Shown here one piece after another: positions 11,478-19,368 of a DNA stretch of 64,000 nt. Every line of letters starts with the position of its first letter. The first letter of the stretch is position 1. The stretch is from positions 372,001-436,000 of the forward strand of contig NZ_JASCXN010000002.1 of the NCBI RefSeq assembly GCF_030010625.1, given 5' to 3'. Position numbers and translations under genes: made by a program. Source of the DNA: Streptomyces sp. CC208A (GTDB lineage: Bacteria; Actinomycetota; Actinomycetes; Streptomycetales; Streptomycetaceae). Under the pieces are notes generated by a model, which was given only the letters and a program-made list of their open reading frames with translations, made no database searches and was not told the origin of the DNA.

Positions 11478-12515
11478 TCAGGCGACCCGGCGCCCGGCCA
11501 GGGGTGCCGTGTCGTCGCCCGCGCCGGAGCGCACACCGCGCAGGAACGCCTCCAGGGCCTCCACCGAGGAGGCCGTGGGCTCCCAGTCGAGATCCTCGCG
11601 CGCCCGCTCCGTGGACATGACCGGGATGTGCCGCAGGAGGTCGAAGAGGCCGGGGGAGGCGGGCGCGAGCCGCAGGTGCCAGGCCGCGGCGAGGGCGCCC
11701 CGCACGGCGCCCGCGGGGACCCGCACCGGGCGGGCACCGAACAGTTCGCCGAGCAGCGCCGCGTCCACCACCGGCTCCGCCGCCAGGTTGAACGCGCCCC
11801 GCACGTCCCGCAGCACCGCCCGCACGTAGGCGTCGGCGGCGTCGTCGGTGTGCAGGACCTGGAAGCGCAGGCCCGAGAGCTCCGGCAGCACCGGCAGCAG
11901 ATCGGGCCGCACCAGCTGCCCGGGCAGGAAGCGGCCGGCGAAGATCCGGCGCTGCTCGCTAGCCGCCTCCTCCTTGAACAGGAACGCCGGGCGCATCCGC
12001 ACCACCCGGGTCTGCGGATGGTCGCGCTCGAAGGTGTCGAGGACCCGTTCCACGTACGCCTTCTCCCGGCTGTAGGCGGCGTCCGGCCAGCCGTGCGTCG
12101 GCCACGCCTCGGAGACGGGCGCGCCGCCCTCGGGCCCCGGCGAGTACGCCCCCACCGAGGAGGCGCACACCAGGACCGGCACCCGCGCCGCGGCCACCGC
12201 GTCGCACACCCGCAGCGAGCCCAGCACGTTGGTCGCCCAGGTCTTCACGGGATCGTGCGTCGGGTTGAACCGCCACGCCAGGTGCACCACCGCGTCGGCG
12301 TCCGCCACGTACCGGTCGAGCCGGGGCTCGTCGCCGTCCTTGGACAGGTCGGCGGTCGCCCACTCGACGCCCGGCAGTTCGAGGCCGGGCAGCCGGCGGG
12401 CCACCCCGAGGACGGAACCGACCTCCGGTTCGCGCGCCAGCGCCCGCACCACGCTCGTCCCCACGTTCCCGGTGGCGCCGGTGACGACCACCCTCAGTCC
12501 TGTACTCGGATTCAT
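11478..12515 (-). CDS. NAD-dependent epimerase/dehydratase (extended SDR)
   Basis: A 345-aa extended short-chain dehydrogenase. The NAD-binding motif GATGNVG is at residues 12-18 (VVVTGATGNVGTSVVRAL). The acidic segment DADAVVHLAW, the catalytic serine region VCASSVGAYSPG and the YSREK pair (Tyr and Lys spaced as YxxxK) are all present, so the enzyme is likely active. The substrate is unknown, possibly a nucleotide-sugar. GGAGG is upstream of the ATG. It precedes the universal stress gene in the same direction, with 140 bp between them. Confidence 0.9.
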   Translation of the reverse strand: MNPSTGLRVVVTGATGNVGTSVVRALAREPEVGSVLGVARRLPGLELPGVEWATADLSKDGDEPRLDRYVADADAVVHLAWRFNPTHDPVKTWATNVLGSLRVCDAVAAARVPVLVCASSVGAYSPGPEGGAPVSEAWPTHGWPDAAYSREKAYVERVLDTFERDHPQTRVVRMRPAFLFKEEAASEQRRIFAGRFLPGQLVRPDLLPVLPELSGLRFQVLHTDDAADAYVRAVLRDVRGAFNLAAEPVVDAALLGELFGARPVRVPAGAVRGALAAAWHLRLAPASPGLFDLLRHIPVMSTERAREDLDWEPTASSVEALEAFLRGVRSGAGDDTAPLAGRRVA

Positions 12516-12600
12516 GTCTTCGACCTTCCTCCGTCCGGGCGACCCTCGCACCTCGGCCCCGCCCCGGCCCCGCCCCGGTGACGGACCGTGACCGGACGGG

Positions 12601-12622
12601 TCGCGCGGACGGCCCCGCGCGA
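12601..12622. promoter_or_regulatory. Inverted repeat between divergent SDR and DUF5133 genes
   Basis: TCGCGCGG and CCGCGCGA form a perfect 8-bp dyad with a 6-nt spacer in the divergent spacer between the SDR gene and the DUF5133 gene. It may be an operator or a hairpin. The surrounding DNA is extremely GC-rich, so chance is possible. Confidence 0.35.
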
Positions 12623-12669
12623 GCACCATGGAGCGACCGCACGAGAAGGGGGCCGTCACGGAGGAACCC

Positions 12670-12879
12670 ATGCTGCTGCCCGACCGGAACACCGTCGAAC
12701 GCCTCCTGCGCCACTACCGCGCCCAGGAGCGGACCGTCCTGGCCGGCTCCTGCGACCTCTCCGTCCGCCGCAGCTTCGAGGACACCGCCTACACCCTCTG
12801 CGTCCTCATGGGCGTCCGCTCCACCCCCGAAGCCCTCCGCGCCGCCGAACGCTACGTGGGCCTCCGGGCACCCCTGTGA
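12670..12879 (+). CDS. DUF5133 domain protein
   Basis: A 69-aa protein beginning MLLPDRNTVERLLRHYRAQE, the hallmark opening of the streptomycete DUF5133 family. The family's other conserved block is present as FEDTAYTLCVLMGVRSTPEALRAAERY. Its function is not known. The ATG at 12670 has GGAGG six bases ahead; the frame is open further upstream to 12628, but the family starts at MLLPD. The last 28 bp overlap the 3' end of the convergent MFS gene. Confidence 0.85.
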   Translation: MLLPDRNTVERLLRHYRAQERTVLAGSCDLSVRRSFEDTAYTLCVLMGVRSTPEALRAAERYVGLRAPL

Positions 12880-14117
12880 GGGGGCGGCCGGCGGGGGGAG
12901 TCCTGTGACGGTGCCCGGTGCGGGGACCCTGCCCGGCCCCGAGGGAGCTTCGTCCGCGTGTACGTGTAGGGGAGCGCCGACACGGCGCACACCCCCGCCG
13001 CGAGCAGCAGCGCCGCCGGGAGGGACCGGGCCGCCACCGGCCCCGCGGCCGCCGAGCCCACCGCGAAACCGGTGATCTTCAGACTGGCGCCGGTGGTGAA
13101 CACCCGGCCCCGCAGCCGCCGCGGCGTCTCCTCGTGCCGGACGGCGAACAGGGCGGTCAGCTGCGGGCCCTCGGCGGCGCCCGACACGGCGAACGCCGCC
13201 ACCAGCGCCACCGGCCCGCCCGCCGCGGCCGCCGCCCACGCGCCCGCCTGCACCAGCGCCCCGCCCCACAGCACCGTCCCCGGTGCCGGCGCGCGGGGGA
13301 GCCGGGCGTGCAGCGCCGTCGCCGCCAGAGCGGCGGCCGCCGCGACGGAGAGCAGCAGCGCGCCCCGGCCGGAACCGCCCAGCACCCCTGCCCCGAGCGC
13401 CGGAACGCAGGCGGCGACCACGCCCTGCCCGGTGGCGCAGCCGACCGAGGTGACCGTCGCCCGGAACAGCGGCCTCCGCCGGAAGACGGCCCGCACGCCT
13501 TGCGACGCCGGCCCGCCCGGGCTCTTCTCGGGCGACGGCCCGGCCGGGGGCAGCGACCAGGCCACGGGCACCGCCGTCGCGACCAGGGCCGCCGCGAGGA
13601 CCACCGCCGCCGGCGCGCCGAGGAGCAGGGCGGTGCCGCCCGCGAGGCCGGGGCCGGCCAGCGCCGCGAAGGAGAAGGTGAGCGCGTCGAGGCCGTGCAG
13701 GCGGGGCATCCGGTCGGCGGGCGCGATCCGGGGCAGCTGCGCGGTCCAGCCGCCCGAGAGCGCCGGGCCCATCAGCCCCGTGACCACCGCGAGCAGCGCC
13801 GTCACGCCGAACGGCAGCCGGCCGAGGCCGAGGAGCACGGCGCCGAGCCCCGCCGCGTACAGCGCGAGCGCCCCGGCCAGCAGCCGCCCCGGTCGCCGGG
13901 CCCGGTCGAGGAACGCGCCGAGGACCGGGCCGCCGACCGCCGCCGACACCGTGACGCACGCGAGGAGCGCGGCGGCCCCCGACGTCGAGCCGGCGACGGC
14001 GAACCCGGCGAGGGCCAGGGCGGGTCCGGCCGTCTCGTCCCCGGTCCGGGCCGCGAGCGCCCCCGCCAGATGAGCGGCGACGGAGGGACGGCGGGGGCTT
14101 CCCTTGCTGGTGCGCAT
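12852..14117 (-). CDS. Major facilitator superfamily transporter
   Basis: A 421-aa integral membrane protein with about twelve hydrophobic helices and the loop 2-3 region LGAFLDRARRPGR (MFS motif A-like). A second, basic loop is at RHEETPRRLRGRVFTTGASLK, similar to drug-efflux members. The short Arg/Pro-rich tail is not conserved-looking. The gene diverges from a CGNR regulator across a 57-bp spacer, the usual arrangement of an efflux pump and its regulator. Minus-strand TTGCGA (14151-14156) and TACTCT (14127-14132) with an 18-bp spacer could be its promoter. Confidence 0.9.
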   Translation of the reverse strand: MRTSKGSPRRPSVAAHLAGALAARTGDETAGPALALAGFAVAGSTSGAAALLACVTVSAAVGGPVLGAFLDRARRPGRLLAGALALYAAGLGAVLLGLGRLPFGVTALLAVVTGLMGPALSGGWTAQLPRIAPADRMPRLHGLDALTFSFAALAGPGLAGGTALLLGAPAAVVLAAALVATAVPVAWSLPPAGPSPEKSPGGPASQGVRAVFRRRPLFRATVTSVGCATGQGVVAACVPALGAGVLGGSGRGALLLSVAAAAALAATALHARLPRAPAPGTVLWGGALVQAGAWAAAAAGGPVALVAAFAVSGAAEGPQLTALFAVRHEETPRRLRGRVFTTGASLKITGFAVGSAAAGPVAARSLPAALLLAAGVCAVSALPYTYTRTKLPRGRAGSPHRAPSQDSPRRPPPHRGARRPT

Positions 14118-14136
14118 GGCGCCCGAGAGTAGGGAG

Positions 14137-14167
14137 GTAACTCAAAACCTCGCAATATGCGTTACAT
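14137..14167. promoter_or_regulatory. Candidate shared operator of the MFS/CGNR pair
   Basis: The 57-bp divergent spacer has an AT-rich core with outer arms GTAAC (14137-14141) and GTTAC (14161-14165) around the small dyad CGCAATATGCG (14151-14161). It overlaps the MFS -35 candidate and the plus-strand -10 candidate TTACAT (14162-14167). Binding here would control both genes. Confidence 0.45.
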
Positions 14168-14174
14168 TCGGCCG

Positions 14175-14747
14175 ATGCCCGTCCTCCCCGACCACGCCGC
14201 CCGCCATTCCACCCTCGCCATGGCCCTGCGCACCGCCGCCCTCGTCAACGCCCTGGCCGGCCCGGCGGCCGGGCCGGGCGAGATCGCCGCCGTCCTCCTC
14301 GCCCACGGCGAGCCCGCCCCCGTGGACGTGACCGCCGAGGACGTCGCCCCGATGCGGGCCGCCGCGGCGCGCCTCCGGGAGGTGTTCGCCGCCGCCTCCG
14401 CCGACGAGGCCGCCGCCCTCCTCAACGGTCTGCTCGGCGCCCACACGGGTCCCCTCCGGCTCACCTCGCACGGCGGCACCGCCCCCTGGCACCCCCACGC
14501 GGACACCGACGACGACGCGCCGTGGACGGCGTGGTTCCTCGCCTCCGGCTGCCTGGCGCTGACCGTCCTCCTCTGGGACCGGCAGGCCCCGCCCGGCCGG
14601 ACCTGCGCGTCCGGCGCGTGCGGGAACGTGTTCGTCGCCCACGGCAGCGGGCCCGAGCGCCGGTACTGCTCGCGCCGGTGCGCCACCCGGGAACGGGTCG
14701 CCGCCCACCGGCGCTCCCGCACGCCGTCGGCCCCCGGCACGGACTGA
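14175..14747 (+). CDS. CGNR zinc-finger regulator
   Basis: A 190-aa protein of the ABATE/CGNR family, thought to act as transcriptional regulators in actinobacteria. The C-terminal treble-clef-like motif is CASGACGNVF (about 146-155) followed by RRYCSRRCATRERVAAHR, giving four cysteines for zinc. The N-terminal 140 residues are helical, as in the stress-sensing ABATE half. An ATG at 14157 is in frame, but it lies inside the probable promoter. With TTACAT at 14162-14167 as the -10, the transcript would start at about 14174-14175, giving a leaderless message. The likely target is the divergent MFS gene. Confidence 0.88.
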   Translation: MPVLPDHAARHSTLAMALRTAALVNALAGPAAGPGEIAAVLLAHGEPAPVDVTAEDVAPMRAAAARLREVFAAASADEAAALLNGLLGAHTGPLRLTSHGGTAPWHPHADTDDDAPWTAWFLASGCLALTVLLWDRQAPPGRTCASGACGNVFVAHGSGPERRYCSRRCATRERVAAHRRSRTPSAPGTD

Positions 14748-14775
14748 AGACCCGCCCGGGCCGTCCGGAAGCGGT

Positions 14776-16050
14776 TCAGGTGCGGGGTGCCCGGCGGCGC
14801 CAGGCCCAGAGGGTCAGGGCGGCGGCGCAGGCGGAGGCGACGAGGGAGAGGGGGAGGGCCACCGAGGGGGTCGGGGCGGCGGAGGCGTCGGCGGGGGTGT
14901 CGGGGGGAGTGCCGGTGGTTCTGCCGGGGCGGCTTCCGGGGGCGTTCGGGGCGGCCGCCGGGGCGGGGGCGCTGCCGCGGGCCGAGACCGGCCGGGTGTC
15001 CGCGGGGGCGCGTTCCGGTGACTTCGGGGGGAGCAGTGAGCCGACCGGCTGGACCTTGCCCGCCGCCGCGAAGCCCCAGTCCAGGAGGGAGCGGGCCTCC
15101 TCGTAGACGGCGAGGCCGCCGCCCGACTGGGGGTTCATCACCGACACGACCAGGGTGCGGTCTCCCCGGCGGGCGGCGGCGATGAGCGTGTTGCCGGCCT
15201 TGCTGGTGTAGCCGTTCTTGACGCCGATCAGGCCCGGGTAGCGGCCCACGCCGTCCGCACCGGTGAGGAGCCGGTTGGTGTTGGCGATGCCGTACGACCA
15301 GGAGCCCGCCGGGAAGTCGGCGTACGCGGTCGAGCAGTAGCGGGTGAACTCCGGGTCCTGGATCCCGGCCCGGCCGAAGACCGCCAGATCGTACGCGGAC
15401 GAGACCTGGCCCGGCGCGTCGTACCCGTCAGGGGACACCACGTGCGTGTCCCGGGCCCCCAGCGAGCGGGCCTTCTCCTGCATCTGACGGGCCATCGACT
15501 TCCAGCCGCCGCTCATCGCCGCGAGGACGTGCACGGCGTCGTTGCCCGAGCTGAGGAAGACGCCGTTCCACAGGTCGGACACCCGGTACGTGTACCCCTC
15601 CTTCACCCCGACGAGGCTGCTGCCCTCGCCGATCCCCTGCAGCTCCTCGTCGGCCACCGTGTGCCGCGCGGACGCCTCGTGCTGCGGGAGCGCCGTCAGT
15701 GCGAAGAGCGTCTTCAGCGTGCTGGCCGGCGGCAGCTTCCGGTGCGCGGAGCGGGCGGCGAGCACCTCGCCCGTCCCGGCGTCGGCCACCACCCAGGACA
15801 GCGCCGAAGGGGTGGGGAGGTCCGGCGCGCCGGCCAGCGGCTGCACCTGGGTGCCGGACCGGTCGAGCCGTGCCGGGTCCACGAACCGCCGTGCGGGAGG
15901 GGTCGGTTCGGTGGCGGCGCCCGGTACGAGGGCGGGGGCGGCGGTCGTGGTACGGGGCGGGGTCGCGGCGCCGGCCACGGGGGCGGAGAGCACGAGCAGC
16001 ATCGCGGCGGAGCCCGCGGCGGCATGGCGAAGGGCTGACGTGACGATCAT
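14776..16050 (-). CDS. D-alanyl-D-alanine carboxypeptidase (peptidase S11)
   Basis: Exported penicillin-binding enzyme of 424 aa that trims the terminal D-Ala from peptidoglycan stem peptides. It has a signal peptide (about 1-29, ending VAGAAT), then the S11 domain with S110-T-L-K113, S168-G-N170 and the third motif as K278-N-G280 in place of KTG. A Pro/Ala-rich linker and a C-terminal transmembrane helix with a basic tail (WAWRRRAPRT) anchor it to the outer face of the membrane. KNG in the third motif is frequent in streptomycete members. Monocistronic by appearance. Confidence 0.94.
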   Translation of the reverse strand: MIVTSALRHAAAGSAAMLLVLSAPVAGAATPPRTTTAAPALVPGAATEPTPPARRFVDPARLDRSGTQVQPLAGAPDLPTPSALSWVVADAGTGEVLAARSAHRKLPPASTLKTLFALTALPQHEASARHTVADEELQGIGEGSSLVGVKEGYTYRVSDLWNGVFLSSGNDAVHVLAAMSGGWKSMARQMQEKARSLGARDTHVVSPDGYDAPGQVSSAYDLAVFGRAGIQDPEFTRYCSTAYADFPAGSWSYGIANTNRLLTGADGVGRYPGLIGVKNGYTSKAGNTLIAAARRGDRTLVVSVMNPQSGGGLAVYEEARSLLDWGFAAAGKVQPVGSLLPPKSPERAPADTRPVSARGSAPAPAAAPNAPGSRPGRTTGTPPDTPADASAAPTPSVALPLSLVASACAAALTLWAWRRRAPRT

Positions 16051-16181
16051 TCAGCCACCGTAGGAAGGAGGGGTGGAGCGCGCAGGGCGGAGTGCGCCAC
16101 CCGGCCTACAGAACGCGGCGCGGGGCGGCGCGTCGTGCCGCCGGGCGGGTGGTCGTGGGCCGCCGAGTGGGGTGGTGTGCC

Positions 16182-16430
16182 TCAGGTGTGGCGGTCCCGG
16201 TCCGTCGTGCCGGGGGAGGTCCGCAGGGAGGAGACGAGGCGCAGCAGCCGGTCCTCGTTCCCCGCGAGGCCCGCCGCGCGCAGCGCCTCGTCGGCCTCCG
16301 CCATCGGGTTCGTCAGCATCACCCCCGCGTACGGCGCGAGGCGCGGATCCGTCAGCACGGCCTGGGTGGATTCCAGGAGGCGCAGATACGCCTGGGCCGC
16401 GGCGCGCTCGGTGGCGGTGATGGTGGTCAT
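16182..16430 (-). CDS. Small helical hypothetical protein
   Basis: An 82-aa protein of unknown function, mostly helical: TATERAAAQAYLRLLESTQAVL, then DEALRAAGLAGNEDRLLRLVSSL. No signal peptide, transmembrane helix or metal motif. The ATG at 16430 has GAGGGAG eight bases ahead. It sits 62 bp downstream of the Nudix gene in the same direction and may be co-transcribed with it. Confidence 0.7.
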   Translation of the reverse strand: MTTITATERAAAQAYLRLLESTQAVLTDPRLAPYAGVMLTNPMAEADEALRAAGLAGNEDRLLRLVSSLRTSPGTTDRDRHT

Positions 16431-16492
16431 GTCGGGCTCCCTCTCGACGGCTGGACGCCCTCCACCCTCTCGCACGGGTCTGACAACGACGC

Positions 16493-16969
16493 TCAGGCCC
16501 GCCCGCGCACCCGCGTGAGAAGCCGCTCAAGGAAGACCCGCTGCCCCGCGACGAGCAGCGGGGCGGCGGCCTCCGGCGTGAACCAGCCCACCCGGTCGAG
16601 CTCCGGGAACTCGGCCCGGACACCCGAGCGGGGCGGCCACTCCATCGCGAACGTGCCCGGCACGACGGCCGCGGGATCGAGGTCGCCCTCCACCGCCCAC
16701 ACGGTGACGGTCTTGCCGCCCGCCTGCCGCACCTCCCCGAGGGCGGTCCAGTCGCCCTCCGGCGCGTCGAGCCCCAGCTCCTCCCGGAACTCGCGGCGGG
16801 CCGCCTCCTCCGGGGCCTCCCCCTCCCCGTACTCGCCCTTGGGCACCGTCCACGCCGCCTCCTCGCGGCGCGCCCAGAACGGTCCGCCCATGTGCCCGAT
16901 GAGCACCTCGATCCCGTCGTTCTTCGTGCGTCGGAAGACGAGCAGACCCGCACTGCGTGTGACCGGCAT
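16493..16969 (-). CDS. Nudix hydrolase
   Basis: A 158-aa cytoplasmic pyrophosphohydrolase. The Nudix box is complete: GEYGEGEAPEEAARREFREE followed by LGLD (about 46-69), matching G-x5-E-x7-R-E-U-x-E-E-x-G-U with the metal-binding glutamates in place. The opening SAGLLVFRR is typical for the fold. The substrate is not predictable. Family length is normal. Confidence 0.94.
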   Translation of the reverse strand: MPVTRSAGLLVFRRTKNDGIEVLIGHMGGPFWARREEAAWTVPKGEYGEGEAPEEAARREFREELGLDAPEGDWTALGEVRQAGGKTVTVWAVEGDLDPAAVVPGTFAMEWPPRSGVRAEFPELDRVGWFTPEAAAPLLVAGQRVFLERLLTRVRGRA

Positions 16970-17029
16970 GCCGTCAGTCTGGCCGGGATCGGGGAGCGGC
17001 GCAGGGGCCCGGCCGGGCCCCGTGGCGCA

Positions 17030-17821
17030 TCAGAGGCTGTACTCGTACGTCCAGGCCGCCTCCCGGGCCGAGAAGTCGATGTCCGTGACCTCCAGGACGT
17101 GTCCGTGCTGGTCGCTCACCACCCGGTGGACGCTCAGCCGGGCCGCGCCGCCGGTCCCCACGGGGCCCGGGGGGACCCGTACGGACTCCCGGTGGGTGGC
17201 CCGCAGTCCCGCCTGGCGCATCCAGTGGTAGAGCAGCCGCAGGTCCGGCTGGTGCACGCAGGAGCGGGTCCGCCGGTAGCGGCCGAGCTGCGGGATCTCG
17301 TCCAGTGCCGGGCGGGAGAACCACGAGACCGCGCGCTGGAGTTCGGGCCCCTGCGGGGCCAGCACCGTGTGGCGGTGCACCAGCGTCGGCTCGCCCGGCG
17401 CGAGGTGGAGCCGCCCCGCCAGCGCCGTCGGCGGCGGCTCCCAGCCGAGCGTCGCCCGCACCAGCGCCTCCGCCGCCCGGGGCCCGCCGGGGAAGACCGG
17501 CCGGGCGGCGGACGCCACCGCGGGCGGGGTGGCGGGCGGGGCCTCGCCGCCGTCCGGCCCGGCCGCGGCGAAGGTGCCGCGCCGGTCGGTGACCACGAGC
17601 CTTTCCTCGCGCAGGAGTTGGAGCGCGCTGCGGACGGTCTGCCGGTTGACGTGGTACCGCTGTGCCAGGGAACGCTCCGAGGGGAGGCGGCTGCCGGGCT
17701 CCAGGGCACGGCGGACGAGGTCGTCCCGCAGGGCGGCGGCGACCCGCAGATAGCGCGGGACCTCTCCCCGGAACGGCTCGGAGGCAGGCCCGGAAGCGGG
17801 CCGGGAATCGGGTACGGCCAT
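17030..17821 (-). CDS. GntR/HutC family regulator with UTRA domain
   Basis: A 263-aa repressor. The winged helix (about 22-88) contains PSERSLAQRYHVNRQTVRSA and the wing LVVTDRRGTF. The C-terminal UTRA ligand domain (about 115-260) includes LHLAPGEPTLVHRH and the closing VLEVTDIDFSAREAAWTYEYSL-type strand. I take the ATG at 17821, which has AAGGGG seven bases ahead; a TTG at 17827 is in frame. A dre-like site (17882-17897) lies 61 bp upstream, suggesting autoregulation or control by DasR. No sugar genes are nearby. It is not DasR itself, judged by its N-terminal sequence. Confidence 0.92.
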   Translation of the reverse strand: MAVPDSRPASGPASEPFRGEVPRYLRVAAALRDDLVRRALEPGSRLPSERSLAQRYHVNRQTVRSALQLLREERLVVTDRRGTFAAAGPDGGEAPPATPPAVASAARPVFPGGPRAAEALVRATLGWEPPPTALAGRLHLAPGEPTLVHRHTVLAPQGPELQRAVSWFSRPALDEIPQLGRYRRTRSCVHQPDLRLLYHWMRQAGLRATHRESVRVPPGPVGTGGAARLSVHRVVSDQHGHVLEVTDIDFSAREAAWTYEYSL

Positions 17822-17881
17822 GATCAACCCCTTCTTCGCACAGTGTGATCGCGCAGGCCGGATGAGTGATCAATTCCTATC

Positions 17882-17897
17882 ATTGGTCTAAACCATT
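17882..17897. promoter_or_regulatory. dre-like operator (GntR/HutC type)
   Basis: ATTGGTCTAAACCATT matches the DasR-responsive element core (A-x-TGGTCTAGACCA-x-T) at 13 of 16 positions and is nearly palindromic. It lies in the 183-bp spacer between the divergent GntR/HutC regulator and the DUF2252 gene, so it could serve either. Confidence 0.6.
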
Positions 17898-18004
17898 CCG
17901 CTAGGGCGACCGTGCAGAGTGGCCGAAACCCGTGCGGCGTCCTGTAATGGGGAGCAGGCGACAGGACCCGGCCCGTGCCGGTGGTGGAACAGGGGTGAGG
18001 CCGG

Positions 18005-19345
18005 ATGACGACGCCCTCGGAGCACGCCGGACGGGGCCGCGCGGCCCGCAAGAGGGTCCCGCGCTCCTCGCACGGGCGCTGGATACCGAGCTCCCAGCGC
18101 CCCGACCCGCTGGCCGTCCTGGAGCGCCAGGCCGCCGACCGGCTGCCCGACCTCGCCCCCGTCCGGTACGGGAGGATGGCGGCCTCCCCCTTCGCGTTCC
18201 TGCGCGGCGCCGCCGCCGTCATGGCCGCCGACCTCGCCGCCACCCGCAACACCGGACTCACCGTCCAGCTCTGCGGCGACGCCCATCTGATGAACTTCGG
18301 CGTCTACGCCTCACCCGAACGGACGCTCCTCTTCGACGTCAACGACTTCGACGAGACGCTGCCAGGACCCTTCGAATGGGACGTCAAGCGGCTCGCCGCC
18401 AGCGTCGCCGTCGCCGCCCTCCAGAACGGCAGCCCCCGCGCCAAGGCCCACCGCGCCGCGCTCGCCGCCGCCGAGTCGTACCGCACCACCATGCGCCGCC
18501 TCGCCGGGCTCGGAGAGCTCGCCGTCTGGTACGAGCGGATCGACGCCGCCGAACTCGCCGCGCTCGCCCGCCCCCGCGAACGCGACCGGCTGGACCGCGC
18601 CCTCGCCAAGGCCCGCCGCCGCACCAGCCTCCAGGCCCTCGACAAGCTCACCGTCCGGGACGGCGACGGCGGCCGCCGCTTCGCCGACGACCCGCCGCTC
18701 CTGGAGCGCGTCGCCGACCTCGACCGGGTCACCCTCGGCAAGATCTTCAGCGACTACCGCAGCTCGCTCCCCGAGGAGCGCCGCCTCCTCCTCGACCGCT
18801 ACCGCTTCCGTGACGCCGCCCGCAAGGTCGTCGGCGTCGGCAGTGTCGGCACCCGCTGCTTCGTCGTCCTCCTCGAAGGCCGGGACGACACCGACCCGCT
18901 CATCCTCCAGGTCAAGGAGGCCGGCCGCTCGGTCCTGGAGGCGTATCTGCCGCCCACCGTCTACCCGCACCAGGGCCGGCGCGTCGTCTGCGGCCAGCGG
19001 CTCACCCAGGCGGCCGGCGACATCTTCCTGGGCTGGATGACCGGTCCCGAGCAACGGCACTTCTACTGGCGCCAGTTGCGCGACATGAAGGGATCCGCCG
19101 AGGTCGAGACGATGACCCCCTCGACGCTGCGCGACTACGCCCGGCTGTGCGGCCGCGCCCTGGCCCGGGCGCACGCCCGCTCCGGCGACCGCATCGCCAT
19201 CGCCGCCTACCTCGGCTCCTCCGCCGTCTTCGACCGCGCGATCGCCGACTTCTCCCTCGCCTACGCCGGACAGAACGCCGACGACTACGCGACCCTCGGC
19301 GCCGGCATCGCCGCCGGCATGGTCACGGCGGCCCCGGGCGTCTGA
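18005..19345 (+). CDS. DUF2252 protein
   Basis: A 446-aa protein of the DUF2252 family, which has a kinase-like (aminoglycoside-phosphotransferase-related) fold by family descriptions; no activity is established to my knowledge. Recognisable blocks are RMAASPFAFLRGAAAVMAAD, QLCGDAHLMNFGVYASPERT, FDVNDFDETLPGPFEWDVKR, and RSVLEAYLPP further on. The GDAH and DVNDFDE blocks look like catalytic-loop and metal-binding positions. It diverges from the GntR regulator and is followed 23 bp later by a convergent gene. Confidence 0.9.
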   Translation: MTTPSEHAGRGRAARKRVPRSSHGRWIPSSQRPDPLAVLERQAADRLPDLAPVRYGRMAASPFAFLRGAAAVMAADLAATRNTGLTVQLCGDAHLMNFGVYASPERTLLFDVNDFDETLPGPFEWDVKRLAASVAVAALQNGSPRAKAHRAALAAAESYRTTMRRLAGLGELAVWYERIDAAELAALARPRERDRLDRALAKARRRTSLQALDKLTVRDGDGGRRFADDPPLLERVADLDRVTLGKIFSDYRSSLPEERRLLLDRYRFRDAARKVVGVGSVGTRCFVVLLEGRDDTDPLILQVKEAGRSVLEAYLPPTVYPHQGRRVVCGQRLTQAAGDIFLGWMTGPEQRHFYWRQLRDMKGSAEVETMTPSTLRDYARLCGRALARAHARSGDRIAIAAYLGSSAVFDRAIADFSLAYAGQNADDYATLGAGIAAGMVTAAPGV

Positions 19346-19368
19346 TCCCCCGGAGCCGCCGTCCCCGC

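Noticed and set aside
11959-14145. A 728-codon minus-strand frame.
   Set aside because: It crosses the SDR, DUF5133 and MFS genes in a wrong frame and is very Arg/Gly-rich.
15200-15225. KNG in place of KTG in the carboxypeptidase as an inactivating change.
   Set aside because: KNG is found in many streptomycete S11 enzymes, and the other motifs are intact.
17030-17821. Calling the GntR/HutC gene dasR because of the dre-like site.
   Set aside because: The N-terminal sequence is not that of DasR and no GlcNAc genes are adjacent.
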